A stretch of DNA of 64,000 nt from Crateriforma spongiae (GCF_012290005.1 NZ_JAAXMS010000001.1:1-64000), one strand, 5' to 3'; positions 43,012-52,601 are shown, counted from the stretch's first letter. Numbers and translations are program-made. The notes: a model not told the origin generated them from the sequence alone.

Positions 43012-46000
43012 ATGCCGCGTCAATCGTATGGATTTTCTAACAACGGGATTGTGTCTTTGCATCATCGACAAATGCGATCGAATGACCTGTGTTGTGGCGT
43101 GTGCCAGACGGGGCCGGTGCTGGCGATTTGGGGACTGTTGATCCCGTTTCAGGCGATCCCGGTGACGGCGGCAGATCAGCAGGACCCTTCGCCCGCACAG
43201 CAGCAACGCAGCACGTCAGATGTGACCGGCCAGGCCCAGACGCCACCACCGATCATCGCGACCGAGGGGGCATTGGCACCCGAACAACTGTCGTCGGACG
43301 ATTATCGAATGCGTCAACGCACGACGTTGCAGATGTGGCGTCATCGCGACGCGACTCGACAGTGGGTGCGTGAAGCGGTGCGTGATCCAGATCCGGAAGT
43401 TTCCGGTCGGGCCCAATGGATCTTGGATCGATGGCGACGGGGGATTTTGCCCGACACTCCCCCAGAATTGTCCAAGCGACTGCAGGAGGTCGATCCGGCC
43501 GAAGCGATGGACTTGTTGTTAAAGGCTGGTCGCTTCGAAGCCGCTGCGGTTGCGCTCGATGAGTCCAGTGGGACACCCGCATGGGACGGTTTGCGTGACC
43601 GTGCGGCCACGTCGATAGAAAACTTGTATCCGTTGCTGGTCGCCATGGCCGTCTCGGGTGACAAGGTCCCTGACCTCGTAGACCTGATCGACCGCGTGGC
43701 CGAATCACCGTCGATGCTGGTGTGCCGTGCTGAAGTGATGCAAGTCATGGGCATGCCCGTTTCCAAAGACACATTGCTGCCCGATCGTTCCCAACGTTGG
43801 TCGGGCAACCAACAAACGATCAATCGCATACAGGTGTTGGACGCCTTAGGGCGACGTGACGACGCGATCGAGTTGGCCGAATCTGCTCTTCGCAGTGCAC
43901 AGAAGAATGCGGCACAGAATAATACGGATCGGATCGGTGGGGCGCAAGCCGGCCCTGGCATCGCGGATGACCGTGCGTCGGACGTCGAATACGTCGACCA
44001 ACTGCGCGAACTTCGCTATCGCTGTATGGCCTTGGACGGTCGCTGGCGCGAACTATGCGAATGGTTGGATGAAGTGGATGGATCCGCGATGTCGGCCATC
44101 GGTCCGCCACGTTCGTTGTCGTGGACGCGTCACCAAAGCCGTCGCTTGGTTGCCGCACATCGTGCCGGTGATTTGTCGCGACGCCAAGAAGCGATCGACG
44201 CATTGACCGGGCCCGAGTGGAAGACAACGAACGTTGCCGCGGGAGTGGATCGGAATCAGGCCGCGTTGATCGGTCAGCTGCGTTGGGGAACGCTTGCCAG
44301 TTGTGGCGAAATCGATTTGGCCATTGAAGTCCTTTCCGGAATTGATCCCTACGGTGCCGCAAACTTGGCCCGTGCGTCATCACGCTATCAGAATGTTTTT
44401 AAAGCCATTGGTTTGGCCGATGACACAGATGCGGTTGCCGATGGCCGTTCCAAACAAATCGCACGGCAATTGAATCTGGCGACACGGGACTGGTTGGAAC
44501 GGGTCGCGTCAGCCACCGAAGATTCGACGACCGATGTGAACCATGTCCAGTTGGTGATTCGAAGTTTGTTGTGGTGCGGGCGTCGTGATTTGGCGTGGCA
44601 AGTGTGCCAGGAACTGTGTCGCCAGACCAGTATTGGACGCTATCCATCGCGATTGTTGGTTTGTTGGTCGCTTCAGCAGGCGGGTGAACTGGATTGGGCG
44701 GTCCGCTTTGCGCATGACCCCGATGACGATCAAGTCAGCGAATCGACGGCCAGCGTGCTGGCCAGTTTTTTTGGCGATGAAGGTGCCAACGGCAGCATGT
44801 GGGGACGCATTAGCCAAGTGCTGGCGTTGTCTCATGCCGGATCAAGCGTCAGAACACGCAATCGGTGGACCGCCGATCTTTTGCGCGGCCGTTTGCCACA
44901 TTCATGGGATTCGGCGATCGATTTGGATCGGTTCAGCCACTTGCTGATGACCGCGCCGGCGACCAACCGACGCAGTCGGCTGACCCGCTCGATAGCGGAA
45001 CCTGAGATTCATTCGGGCTACCCGCTGATGTTCCAGCGGTTGGGCCGACAAGACTTGGCTGATCTGTGGCAGACGGAATTGGTGCGGCGTGGTGATCGCC
45101 GGGCAATGTTCCTGCTGGCTGAACGACAACAGTTCTCCGGTGACGATCAGACAGCAGCGACGATCTATCGCAAAATTTTCGAACAGATTTTGCACCAAGT
45201 GCAAACGACAACGACGCCTTCGCCCAGCGCCGATGACGAAGCACTGGCGGTGCGAATCCTGGCGGCACAGTGGCGTTTGGCGAAACAGGGAACGGACGCT
45301 TCGGCCAGTCTGCACAGCGACCAGACCATGCAATTGTTGCTTTGTTCGCCCCAACCGCGTCATCGCCGCCGTGTGATCGATTACTTGGTGACACACGGTT
45401 TGGATGCGGAGGCCAAAGCTGCGTACCAGGGACTGTTGGCGTTGACCGCGCTTGATCCCAAGCATGCACGAGACTTTTCGGCAGCGGTGCACACCTACGC
45501 GGAGATGATTCACGAAACGCGTCCCTTTGACGCCGCGATGATCTTGGACCAAGCGGTGGTCACACTCTTGGACGTCCCTGATCGATCCGAAGTCACCTTC
45601 GTCTGGTATCCCACGGTCGTTGAGGGGTATCGGATGCAAGCGGCAATCGATGCCGGCGACGAAGAAGCCGTCGACAGATCGCTGGCTTTCATATCAAAAC
45701 TGGATCCGTTGGCAATCGATCACGTCGAACGGTTGCTGCCCAAAGCGGCTGAGGCTGGCATGGACGATTTGGTAACCAAAACGCTGGATCGGATCGTTGA
45801 TTTGGGCCATCAGCACTTTGCCAGCTATCCCAGTGACGCCATGATGCTGAATAACCTGGCCTGGGTACTGGCGGTCAACGACAGCCAATTGTCGCTTGCC
45901 CAGCAGTGGGCGTCGCGGGCGGTGCGTCTGGAACCCGACAGCGCCATCTATCGCGACACGCTGGCGGAAATCTTGTATCGCCAAAACAAAAACAAGCAGG

Positions 46001-46089
46001 CTGCCGCAATCGAGCAAGCCTGCTTGTTGGATACTCCGGCGGATCACCACCTGCATCAACAGGTGGCGAGGTTCAGAAAGCGACCGTAA
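43012..46089 (+). CDS. Large exported TPR/helical-repeat protein
   Basis: About 1025 residues from ATG 43012 (AGG just upstream); GTG 42985 and ATG 43072 also fit. A signal segment GPVLAIWGLLIPFQAIPVTA is followed by a low-complexity Gln/Pro/Thr stretch. Residues about 90-150 look HEAT-like (TLQMWRHRDATRQWVREAVR, DPDPEVSGRAQWILDRWRRG), as in C-terminal heat domains of planctomycete proteins. The rest is a chain of helical repeats (RQLNLATRDWLERVASATED, ILAAQWRLAKQG, MMLNNLAWVLAVNDSQLSLA). The last is a clear TPR. No catalytic motif. Function is unknown; it is probably a periplasmic scaffold. Confidence 0.8.
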   Translation: MPRQSYGFSNNGIVSLHHRQMRSNDLCCGVCQTGPVLAIWGLLIPFQAIPVTAADQQDPSPAQQQRSTSDVTGQAQTPPPIIATEGALAPEQLSSDDYRMRQRTTLQMWRHRDATRQWVREAVRDPDPEVSGRAQWILDRWRRGILPDTPPELSKRLQEVDPAEAMDLLLKAGRFEAAAVALDESSGTPAWDGLRDRAATSIENLYPLLVAMAVSGDKVPDLVDLIDRVAESPSMLVCRAEVMQVMGMPVSKDTLLPDRSQRWSGNQQTINRIQVLDALGRRDDAIELAESALRSAQKNAAQNNTDRIGGAQAGPGIADDRASDVEYVDQLRELRYRCMALDGRWRELCEWLDEVDGSAMSAIGPPRSLSWTRHQSRRLVAAHRAGDLSRRQEAIDALTGPEWKTTNVAAGVDRNQAALIGQLRWGTLASCGEIDLAIEVLSGIDPYGAANLARASSRYQNVFKAIGLADDTDAVADGRSKQIARQLNLATRDWLERVASATEDSTTDVNHVQLVIRSLLWCGRRDLAWQVCQELCRQTSIGRYPSRLLVCWSLQQAGELDWAVRFAHDPDDDQVSESTASVLASFFGDEGANGSMWGRISQVLALSHAGSSVRTRNRWTADLLRGRLPHSWDSAIDLDRFSHLLMTAPATNRRSRLTRSIAEPEIHSGYPLMFQRLGRQDLADLWQTELVRRGDRRAMFLLAERQQFSGDDQTAATIYRKIFEQILHQVQTTTTPSPSADDEALAVRILAAQWRLAKQGTDASASLHSDQTMQLLLCSPQPRHRRRVIDYLVTHGLDAEAKAAYQGLLALTALDPKHARDFSAAVHTYAEMIHETRPFDAAMILDQAVVTLLDVPDRSEVTFVWYPTVVEGYRMQAAIDAGDEEAVDRSLAFISKLDPLAIDHVERLLPKAAEAGMDDLVTKTLDRIVDLGHQHFASYPSDAMMLNNLAWVLAVNDSQLSLAQQWASRAVRLEPDSAIYRDTLAEILYRQNKNKQAAAIEQACLLDTPADHHLHQQVARFRKRP

Positions 46090-46147
46090 TCGGTGGTTGT
46101 CGCCGAAGAATCAGACTTGCAAGTGATCGTGTCGTGATGGCAAGAGA

Positions 46148-47137
46148 CTATCGCGTGATTGTGCCGCGATATTCCGGAATCAGTGTGGCCTGTTGCGTGT
46201 AGCTGGTTTCGGTGGGGGCCGGCGGTGTGGCCAAAGACAGCTTGGTCAAGTCACGAATGTTGGGCGCCGTTTGAGGCATCACAAATAGATTCGGGTCACC
46301 ACTTAGGATTTGGTTCACCGAGTAGTCACCGACTTCGATCATCAGATTCATCTCTGGTGCTTCTGTCGGAAGAAGTCGAAGCAGGATCTTATGCGGCAGC
46401 ACGCAGGCTGGATTCTCATAAAAGCGATGGTCTGCCGTGCGACTTTCGGCGATCAGAATCTCACCACCGCCGATCGTCGGTTTCGTTAATAGTTGTTGTG
46501 TCACAAAACCGCCATCGGCGTCGATGTAACAAACGCGTTGATGGATCCCGTCGGGCATTCGGCTGCGTATTTCCAACAGTCCGTCGTCACGACGCACCGG
46601 ACCTTGGATGACCAAGGCGGGATCCAAATGAACCAAGCCGATGGCTTCGATCAGCCACGCCGGATTGACCGGGATCGCGGCGTGCTGCAGTTGATTTTGA
46701 TACTGGTCATGACGGGCGAAGTACATCGTCCGGCTCATCCCGTCGGGAACTTCGAACCAGAACACATCGCGGTTGCTGCCGATGTCCAACCCCGATCCCA
46801 GGATGATGGGAAGGCTGGCCCGCAGCCGAAAGTCCTTCTCACGTTGCAAATGAACGTTCGCGGTAAAGCGAGGCGTCTTTTGGTGGATGTCCTGAATCGA
46901 TGCGGAGTTTGTTGAAAGTTGCTGGACCGCGTCGTTTCGGTTGACCGCTGCGATGACGTCGCTCAATTCCGGCACATCGGACAAGACCGGTGGCGGAGCA
47001 GGGAAATCGGTCACCTTTCGTTGTGGCATGCATGTCGCACCACCGCATACAAAGACGACGGCTATCATCAACCAGGCAGATAGTTGTCGGCCGAGTTTGG
47101 GAGCATTGCTGTAACGGGGCGTGGTCGTGCGAATCAT
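46148..47137 (-). CDS. LolA-like exported protein or lipoprotein
   Basis: A 329-residue protein from ATG 47137, whose ATGA overlaps the TGA of the gene upstream. A hydrophobic signal (LSAWLMIAVVFVCGGATC) ends in a Cys, but the lipobox is imperfect (GATC). The next part, with ELSDVIAAVNRNDAVQQLST and KTPRFTANVHLQREKDFRLR, then LDIGSNRDVFWFEVPDGM, follows the LolA/LolB-type half-barrel pattern, a fold that binds lipid or lipoprotein acyl chains. C-terminal strands follow (LRLLPTEAPEMNLMIEVGDY). It is the third small gene after an ECF sigma factor gene and is coupled to the one before it. Confidence 0.7.
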   Translation of the reverse strand: MIRTTTPRYSNAPKLGRQLSAWLMIAVVFVCGGATCMPQRKVTDFPAPPPVLSDVPELSDVIAAVNRNDAVQQLSTNSASIQDIHQKTPRFTANVHLQREKDFRLRASLPIILGSGLDIGSNRDVFWFEVPDGMSRTMYFARHDQYQNQLQHAAIPVNPAWLIEAIGLVHLDPALVIQGPVRRDDGLLEIRSRMPDGIHQRVCYIDADGGFVTQQLLTKPTIGGGEILIAESRTADHRFYENPACVLPHKILLRLLPTEAPEMNLMIEVGDYSVNQILSGDPNLFVMPQTAPNIRDLTKLSLATPPAPTETSYTQQATLIPEYRGTITR

Positions 47138-47637
47138 TGATCTTCGTCGACCTCGCAATACAGCAACTCTTGCAGGTTTTGATTCAGCGCCTCGACTTCG
47201 CTTCGTCGAATTTCAGCGACCGGAATTTCCATCGTGTCGCCATCGCTGCCGACTTCGATTCGCAGGACGTCCGGCGATTCCGTACTTGTTTCGCTGGCGG
47301 TCGCCTCGCGAACGATTCTGCGACGCAGTAGCAGTAGGGCCAGCAAGTATTGATTCTTCCCCTGCGCCGGGTTTTCGCTCATTTGCCGCAGCAATTGAAT
47401 CAGGACTTCCGGCGGCGCCAACGTCAGCTTCTTCTTTTCCGCCGATGGCATTTGGTTCTTCCACCAGCCGATCGCACCCTCGGGCGGTTCGGTCCAGGCT
47501 TCGGCGGAATAGTCGCGGCGTTCGAACTGTTCCCCGTCTTCAATGACGACGCTGTAGTACCATTCCGCTTCTTTCAGCGGACGGCCGAGCGTGAAACACC
47601 GTCGGGTGCATCGATTGACTTTGTATTCACCAAGCAT
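47134..47637 (-). CDS. Conserved hypothetical protein
   Basis: A 167-residue soluble protein. The N-terminus (MLGEYKVNRCTRRCFTLGRP) has a C-x3-C pair and is followed by EAEWYYSVVIEDGEQFERRD and GAIGWWKNQMPSAEKKKLTL; then a helical part (VLIQLLRQMSENPAQGKNQY, LLALLLLRRRIVREA) and an acidic C-terminus (LLYCEVDEDQ). This is a consistent protein-like sequence, but no family is recognised. Its stop overlaps the start of the LolA-like gene by 4 nt, and it follows the sigma factor and the small Cys-rich gene on the same strand, so these form a probable operon. Confidence 0.75.
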   Translation of the reverse strand: MLGEYKVNRCTRRCFTLGRPLKEAEWYYSVVIEDGEQFERRDYSAEAWTEPPEGAIGWWKNQMPSAEKKKLTLAPPEVLIQLLRQMSENPAQGKNQYLLALLLLRRRIVREATASETSTESPDVLRIEVGSDGDTMEIPVAEIRRSEVEALNQNLQELLYCEVDEDQ

Positions 47638-47753
47638 TCGGATCCGTGCAACATCGGGGGACGCGTCGCGACGGTAGCAAAACGATGCCCGCCGCGAAAA
47701 GCGGAATCAGCGTGCGAATTTGCCGGAACGCCGCCGCCAAACCTTGGCGTCAA

Positions 47754-48002
47754 CTAACCGGCGGAAAAGAAGCGAGACGACGAACCGCCGGGACCCACCG
47801 GTACTCGCACTCGGCGACGGCATTTGGGGCACGCACCGTCGTAGGCCGTTCCGGAATCATTCAAATAGATTCGGCCGTAGGTGCGACAGCATTCAAATCG
47901 AATGCCCAGGAACGGTTTGCTCTGCGGCGTATCTTCGGCTGCTTTCTGTCGCCCCTGGTTGGGCGTGTTGGTCAAATCCAGACGCGGTTGGGGGTCGTCC
48001 AT
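47754..48002 (-). CDS. Small Cys-rich (zinc-binding-like) protein
   Basis: An 82-residue protein with a C-C pair (FECCRTYGRIYLNDSGTAYD) and a CPKC motif (GACPKCRRRVRVPVG), which together could bind one zinc. The C-terminal VRVPVGPGGSSSRFFSAG looks conserved. I recall similar short proteins in planctomycete genomes, but no function. It lies 78 nt after the ECF sigma factor gene on the same strand. Confidence 0.7.
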   Translation of the reverse strand: MDDPQPRLDLTNTPNQGRQKAAEDTPQSKPFLGIRFECCRTYGRIYLNDSGTAYDGACPKCRRRVRVPVGPGGSSSRFFSAG

Positions 48003-48080
48003 GATCGCGATCGTCGAATCGATATCGTCAACGGGCGTTGGTCGTCAACAGAACGTCGGCCGGACGGCGTGTCCGCGTTG

Positions 48081-48674
48081 CTAGGGACGCGATTGCGGAC
48101 GCGAGGTCTGTTCGTCTTCCAACTGTTCCAAGTGTTGTTTCAGTTGGCGTCGGGCGCGGTTCAGGCGGCTTCGAACGGTGCCAATGGAGATGCACAGAAT
48201 CTCCGCGATCTTCTCATAGTCATGCCCCTCCATCTCTCGCAAGACCAGAATGGAACGATGGTCTTCGGATAACCTGGCCATGGCGACACGGATCATGGTC
48301 ACACGCTCGGCACGCAGCAGGTTTTCGTCCACCGCGTCGGTGGTTGCCGTCAACTCGTGCCCGGCCGATTCACGTGCTTGGTCCAGGGAAATCTTGGCCT
48401 TTTGGCGACGCCGTCGCGTCAGCGCCGTATTGAAGGCGATGCGATACAGCCAAGTGAAAAATTGGCTGTTCTGCTGAAACGTGTCCAATTTGACGAACGC
48501 GCGGATGAAGGCTTCCTGTACCACTTCCTCCGCTTCGTCGGGCGACCCGGTCACCTGGATCATCGACGCGAATAAGCGATCCTGATTGCGACGCACCAAC
48601 GTCGCAAACGCGTCGCGATTGCCGGATAGGGCGTCGGTGATCAGGTCGGACTCGTTGTCCACGCCGTCAGTCAT
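48081..48674 (-). CDS. ECF-type RNA polymerase sigma factor
   Basis: A 197-residue sigma-70 family protein with regions 2 and 4 only. Region 2: DAFATLVRRNQDRLFASMIQ, SPDEAEEVVQEAFIRAFVKL with the DAEDVVQE-like core-binding motif, and FFTWLYRIAFNTALTRRRRQ. A linker with DLTTDAVDEN type residues follows. Region 4: ALARLS-type MIRVAMARLSEDHRSILVLR, EMEGHDYEKIAEILCISIGT and VRSRLNRARRQLKQHL, the helix-turn-helix. ATG 48674 as start. No anti-sigma with a ZAS motif is encoded directly after it; the small Cys-rich protein gene occupies that place. Confidence 0.95.
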   Translation of the reverse strand: MTDGVDNESDLITDALSGNRDAFATLVRRNQDRLFASMIQVTGSPDEAEEVVQEAFIRAFVKLDTFQQNSQFFTWLYRIAFNTALTRRRRQKAKISLDQARESAGHELTATTDAVDENLLRAERVTMIRVAMARLSEDHRSILVLREMEGHDYEKIAEILCISIGTVRSRLNRARRQLKQHLEQLEDEQTSRPQSRP

Positions 48675-48917
48675 GCCGGTCAGTGCGAGGAGGGGGGGCT
48701 GCAGGACGAGGTATTCTATCAGGGGACGCGGGGGGGAACCTTCGAAACGTCGCCCGCGTCGGATCGCCGCTATCCCATTTCGATTTCCGTCGCGATCATC
48801 CGCATTGCCGACGTCGATTACGCAACGGTGCCATCAGACGGGGGGATGACGGGAACACCGAAACCCAATGCGGACCGATAGGAATTCGCACCCGCCGAAT
48901 CGACTTTGATCTTGGTG

Positions 48918-50003
48918 TCAGTTCAGATCCGATTTGTCATCACCCGACAGATGTCGCTGCAGATAGCTGGCACGTCGGATGTTGCGGTCCGATGAGGTCA
49001 AAACGCGACCATGCAGTTTTTGCAAGTGAGCCGGTTGGGTGTGGATGAACAGCTTGTTCAGCGTTGCCGTTTGAACATCGCTGATCAGCCCCAAATTGAC
49101 GCCCATGCGAACCTTGGACAGGTAGTGCATCGTTTCTTCGCTGCTGATCTTTTTAGCCGTGCTTAGGATCCCCAGGGCGCGGCTGACATCGTCGTGAAGG
49201 TCTTGCTGGCCTTGGTGCACCAGGAAATCACGAGCCTTGCGTTCGTATTCGATGATTCGCGGGACCACTTCGACGCCGATCAGTTTCAACAAGTCTTCTT
49301 CGCTGTGGCCCAGCGTGACTTGGTTACTGACCTGGTAAAAATCACCGGTGTACTGGGACCCCTCGCCGTAAAGCCCGCGAACGGTGACATTGATCCGCTG
49401 CATGCTGCGGAACACCTTTTCGATTTCACCGGTGATAACCAATCCGGGCAGGTGAAGCATCACACTGACCCGCAATCCGGTTCCCACGTTGGTCGGACAT
49501 GCGGTCAGGTAACCGAACTGCGGATGGAATGCGTACAGGATCTTGGCTTCCAGCTGGTCGTCCAGATCATTGATTTGGTTCCAGGCCGAATCCAAATCCA
49601 AACCACTGTGCATCACTTGGATCCGCAGATGATCTTCTTCGTTGATCATCACGCTGGATCTTTCCGACGGATCGATGGCCACGGCACGGGAACCGTCGGC
49701 GTCGGCGATTTCACGGCTGATCAACTGTCGTTCGACCATCAATTGACGATCAATTTCCGACAGTTGGTCCAAATCGATGTAGCAGATTTCGTCCCAACCA
49801 CGCAACGATTCCATTTTGCTGCGGACGGTGCGTTCAATGCTCAAGCGGTCTTCATCGCTGCAGCGGCGGATGAAGGGAAAATCGGCCAGGTTGCGTGCCA
49901 ATCGGATCCGAGTGCTGATGACGATATCGGATTCCGGGCCGGTGCCACGGAGCCATTCGCCACTGCGGTGTGCGAGATCACTGACGTCAGTTTGCAGCTT
50001 CAC
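48918..50003 (-). CDS. mcsB: Protein-arginine kinase McsB
   Basis: A 361-residue phosphagen-kinase-fold enzyme that phosphorylates arginine residues of proteins, marking them for ClpCP degradation. Motifs: DIVISTRIRLARNLADFPFI (ATP site), SRAVAIDPSERSSVMINEED with the NEEDH substrate-binding loop (HLRIQVM follows), YGYLTACPTNVGTGLRVSVM-type segment here FGYLTACPTNVGTGLRVSVM, and the C-terminal LSKVRMGVNLGLISD. Start GTG 50003, whose GTGA overlaps the mcsA stop. Length and layout are standard. The genes ctsR and clpC are not adjacent. Confidence 0.96.
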   Translation of the reverse strand: MKLQTDVSDLAHRSGEWLRGTGPESDIVISTRIRLARNLADFPFIRRCSDEDRLSIERTVRSKMESLRGWDEICYIDLDQLSEIDRQLMVERQLISREIADADGSRAVAIDPSERSSVMINEEDHLRIQVMHSGLDLDSAWNQINDLDDQLEAKILYAFHPQFGYLTACPTNVGTGLRVSVMLHLPGLVITGEIEKVFRSMQRINVTVRGLYGEGSQYTGDFYQVSNQVTLGHSEEDLLKLIGVEVVPRIIEYERKARDFLVHQGQQDLHDDVSRALGILSTAKKISSEETMHYLSKVRMGVNLGLISDVQTATLNKLFIHTQPAHLQKLHGRVLTSSDRNIRRASYLQRHLSGDDKSDLN

Positions 50004-50593
50004 GAGGGTCCTTGCGTGCTGTTTTCGGTAGGTTCGTCACCGGCGTCGTCCTGATTCTCAGCAGCAGGACCGGACGTATCGCCCGGGTCTTCGATGACGG
50101 CGGGTTCCATTTCTTTCAACCGGTCCCGGATCTGCGAAGCCAATTCATAATCTTCGCGTTCGACCGCTTCTTCCATGTCACGCCGCAATTGAATCATTTC
50201 CGCTTGGGCGTCGGCCGTCGCCGCGGCGCGTCGGGGCCGTTTGCCGGTGTGCTCGGTGGCGTCGTGGATGTTGATCAGCAGCGGCTTCAGATCGGCTTCG
50301 AAGTGCACGTAATCATAGGGGCATCCCAGACGCCCCGAGTTACGGAATTCGAAAAAGCTGATTCCGCAAACCGGGCACTCTTTTTGATCCAGCTGTTCGA
50401 TTTCTTCCTTGGTTTGACCCAGCTGCAGTTGCTTGGCAATCACACCGGCCAACGATGCGGTCGGGCTGGCAGATTCCTTTTGCAAAAACTGCTTGGCGTG
50501 CAGTTCACACAGGTGCATCACCTGCGGACCGTCGTCACCGGTCAATTCGGTGATATGGAACGTCGCCGGTTTTTCACAGTAATGGCATTTCAT
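50000..50593 (-). CDS. mcsA: McsB activator McsA (UvrB/UvrC-motif, zinc-binding)
   Basis: A 197-residue protein. N-terminal zinc sites are CHYC (residues 3-6) with CELHAKQFLQ, and a second CPVCG (about 92-96) with GCPYDYVHF. The C-terminal UVR motif (EAVEREDYELASQIRDRLKE, about 150-170) mediates protein contact, followed by an acidic, disordered tail. McsA activates McsB and binds ClpC. Here the tail is longer than in Bacillus. The gene overlaps mcsB by 4 nt. Confidence 0.93.
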   Translation of the reverse strand: MKCHYCEKPATFHITELTGDDGPQVMHLCELHAKQFLQKESASPTASLAGVIAKQLQLGQTKEEIEQLDQKECPVCGISFFEFRNSGRLGCPYDYVHFEADLKPLLINIHDATEHTGKRPRRAAATADAQAEMIQLRRDMEEAVEREDYELASQIRDRLKEMEPAVIEDPGDTSGPAAENQDDAGDEPTENSTQGPS

Positions 50594-51077
50594 GACGCGT
50601 GCTTCCCCCCCGCAAGCCGGCGAAATCGAAACGTGGGGCGAAACCCTTGTTCAGGCGTCTCGCCAAATTCGGGTCAACACCTCGCCGACCGCGCCACAGA
50701 CGGGCCGGTAATCGATCCGAGACCACCCACAGGCGGTCATTTGTGGATTCTATCGAGGCCATAAACACTGTCAACGTAAGTCCTTTTGACGGATCGGTTC
50801 CGCCGCACCGGATGGCGAATTCGCTGGTCAGACCGCTTGCACGTCCTTCATCGGCGTCCACACTTGCCAGTATCCGCGCGAAGGCCGACGGCGAAAATTT
50901 TTCGATTCGTTGTCGAACCCCCAACGGCGTTGAAGATTCTTGCCTGGTAGGAACTCAAGCCACCGACGGGATTTCCTTGGATCGTGGAGCCCCGTTTCGC
51001 CGATCCCTGTTTCGCCGATTCCGGTCCGCTCGCTCGAGGGAGCCGGCGCCACCGACGACGACCACCACCGCAAGCCC
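50594..51077. other. Divergent intergenic region upstream of mcsA and trpE
   Basis: 484 nt between the mcsA start and the trpE start. No protein-like frame was accepted. A 15-bp imperfect tandem repeat (GTTTCGCCGATCCCT at 50994-51008, then a copy with two changes at 51009-51023) lies about 55 nt before trpE. No leader peptide rich in Trp codons was seen. Confidence 0.5.
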
Positions 51078-52601
51078 ATGCACCAGCCCAACTTTGATGA
51101 TTTTCGTTCGCTGGCCCAGCGGCACGACTTCGTGCCGGTTTATCGGCGAGTCCTCAGTGATACGCTGACTCCGGTGACGGCGTTCAAATTGCTGGACGAC
51201 GGCGGTCCGGCTTGTCTGTTCGAATCGGTGGTCGGTGGCGAAAAAGTCGGCCGGTACAGCTTCCTAGCCACGCATTCGATGCGTCGTTTTACCGCGACAG
51301 GAAATCAAGTTCTGGTCATCGAAGACGATCAAACGGTGGAATCGTTTCAGTCCGATGATCCCCTGGACAGTTTTCGAAAGTATTTCCAGTTCACCGTCGC
51401 CGACCCCGAGGGCTTGCCCCCATTCATCGGCGGCGCGATCGGGTACGCGGGATACGATGTGGTGCGTTACGCGGAAAAGTTGCCCAACGCGCCCGAGGAT
51501 GATCGGCAACTGCCCGATCTGGATTTCGAGTTCTATCACACCTTGTGCGTGTTCGATCACGTCGACAAAACCATCCTGGTCGTCCATCTGGTCGATTGTC
51601 GCGATGTGAAAGGCGACGGAGATTCGCCGGGCGGAAGCGACGCTTTGCAGCAGGCCTATGACGCCGGCAAACGCCAGGTGGATCAAGTCGTCCAGCGGCT
51701 GTCACAACCGCACAGCTTTCCCGTTCAAAGCGTCGCGGTCGTCGACGACACGCAGCCCCATCTGGAAGTTCAAAGCAACTTCACCAAAGAAGAGTTTTGT
51801 CAGGGCGTTCGCAAGTGCGTCGAATACATTCGTGCCGGTGACATCTTTCAAGTCGTCCCCAGCCAACGCTTGTCAGTCAAATCCGACATCGATCCGCTGG
51901 AGATCTATCGTTCGCTGCGAGTGGTCAATCCCAGCCCGTTCATGTTCTTTGTTCGGTCGCGTCAATGCACGTTGGTCGGATGTTCCCCGGAAATCATGTG
52001 CCGTGTGGATCATCGTCGCCTGACCGTTCGCCCGCTGGCCGGGACACGACGTCGTGGCAAGGACGATGCGGAAGACAAGGCTTTGGAACGCGAACTGTTG
52101 GCCGATCCCAAAGAACGTGCCGAGCACGTGATGCTGGTTGACCTGGGAAGAAACGATGTCGGCCGAGTTGCCAAATTTGGCACCGTCGATCTGACCGAGG
52201 TGATGGTGATCGAACGTTACAGCCACGTGATGCACATCAGCAGCGAAGTCCAAGGGGAACTGCGCGACGATGTCGATGCCTTTGACGCGCTCAAAGCATG
52301 CCTGCCTGCCGGTACGGTGTCAGGCGCACCGAAAGTTCGCGCGATGCAAATCATCGACGAAATCGAACCGCATCGCCGCGGCCCATACGGCGGCGCGGTC
52401 GGCTATATCGACTATCGCGGCAACATGGACACCTGTTTGGCGCTGCGGACCATGGTCGTTCAGGACGGAACGATCTATGTGCAGGCCGGTTGTGGCGTCG
52501 TGGCCGACAGTGATCCCGACGCCGAATACGAAGAAACGTTGAATAAGGCGAAGGCCATGATCGCGGGAATTGAAATGGCCGTTCGCCGATGCCGCCCCTA
52601 G
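51078..52601 (+). CDS. trpE: Anthranilate synthase component I
   Basis: A 507-residue chorismate-utilising enzyme that makes anthranilate, the first step to tryptophan. Tryptophan-site region: ACLFESVVGGEKVGRYSFLA (the usual LLES appears as FES). Catalytic signatures: FKVVPSQRLSV-like FQVVPSQRLSV, NPSPFMFFVRSRQCTLVGCS, RPLAGTRRRGKDDAEDKALE, HVMLVDLGRNDVGRVAKFG, HVMHISSEVQGELRD, PAGTVSGAPKVRAMQIIDEI and RRGPYGGAVGYIDYRGNMDT. The ATG at 51078 gives the expected short N-terminus. trpG is not adjacent, so the glutaminase subunit must be elsewhere. Confidence 0.96.
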   Translation: MHQPNFDDFRSLAQRHDFVPVYRRVLSDTLTPVTAFKLLDDGGPACLFESVVGGEKVGRYSFLATHSMRRFTATGNQVLVIEDDQTVESFQSDDPLDSFRKYFQFTVADPEGLPPFIGGAIGYAGYDVVRYAEKLPNAPEDDRQLPDLDFEFYHTLCVFDHVDKTILVVHLVDCRDVKGDGDSPGGSDALQQAYDAGKRQVDQVVQRLSQPHSFPVQSVAVVDDTQPHLEVQSNFTKEEFCQGVRKCVEYIRAGDIFQVVPSQRLSVKSDIDPLEIYRSLRVVNPSPFMFFVRSRQCTLVGCSPEIMCRVDHRRLTVRPLAGTRRRGKDDAEDKALERELLADPKERAEHVMLVDLGRNDVGRVAKFGTVDLTEVMVIERYSHVMHISSEVQGELRDDVDAFDALKACLPAGTVSGAPKVRAMQIIDEIEPHRRGPYGGAVGYIDYRGNMDTCLALRTMVVQDGTIYVQAGCGVVADSDPDAEYEETLNKAKAMIAGIEMAVRRCRP

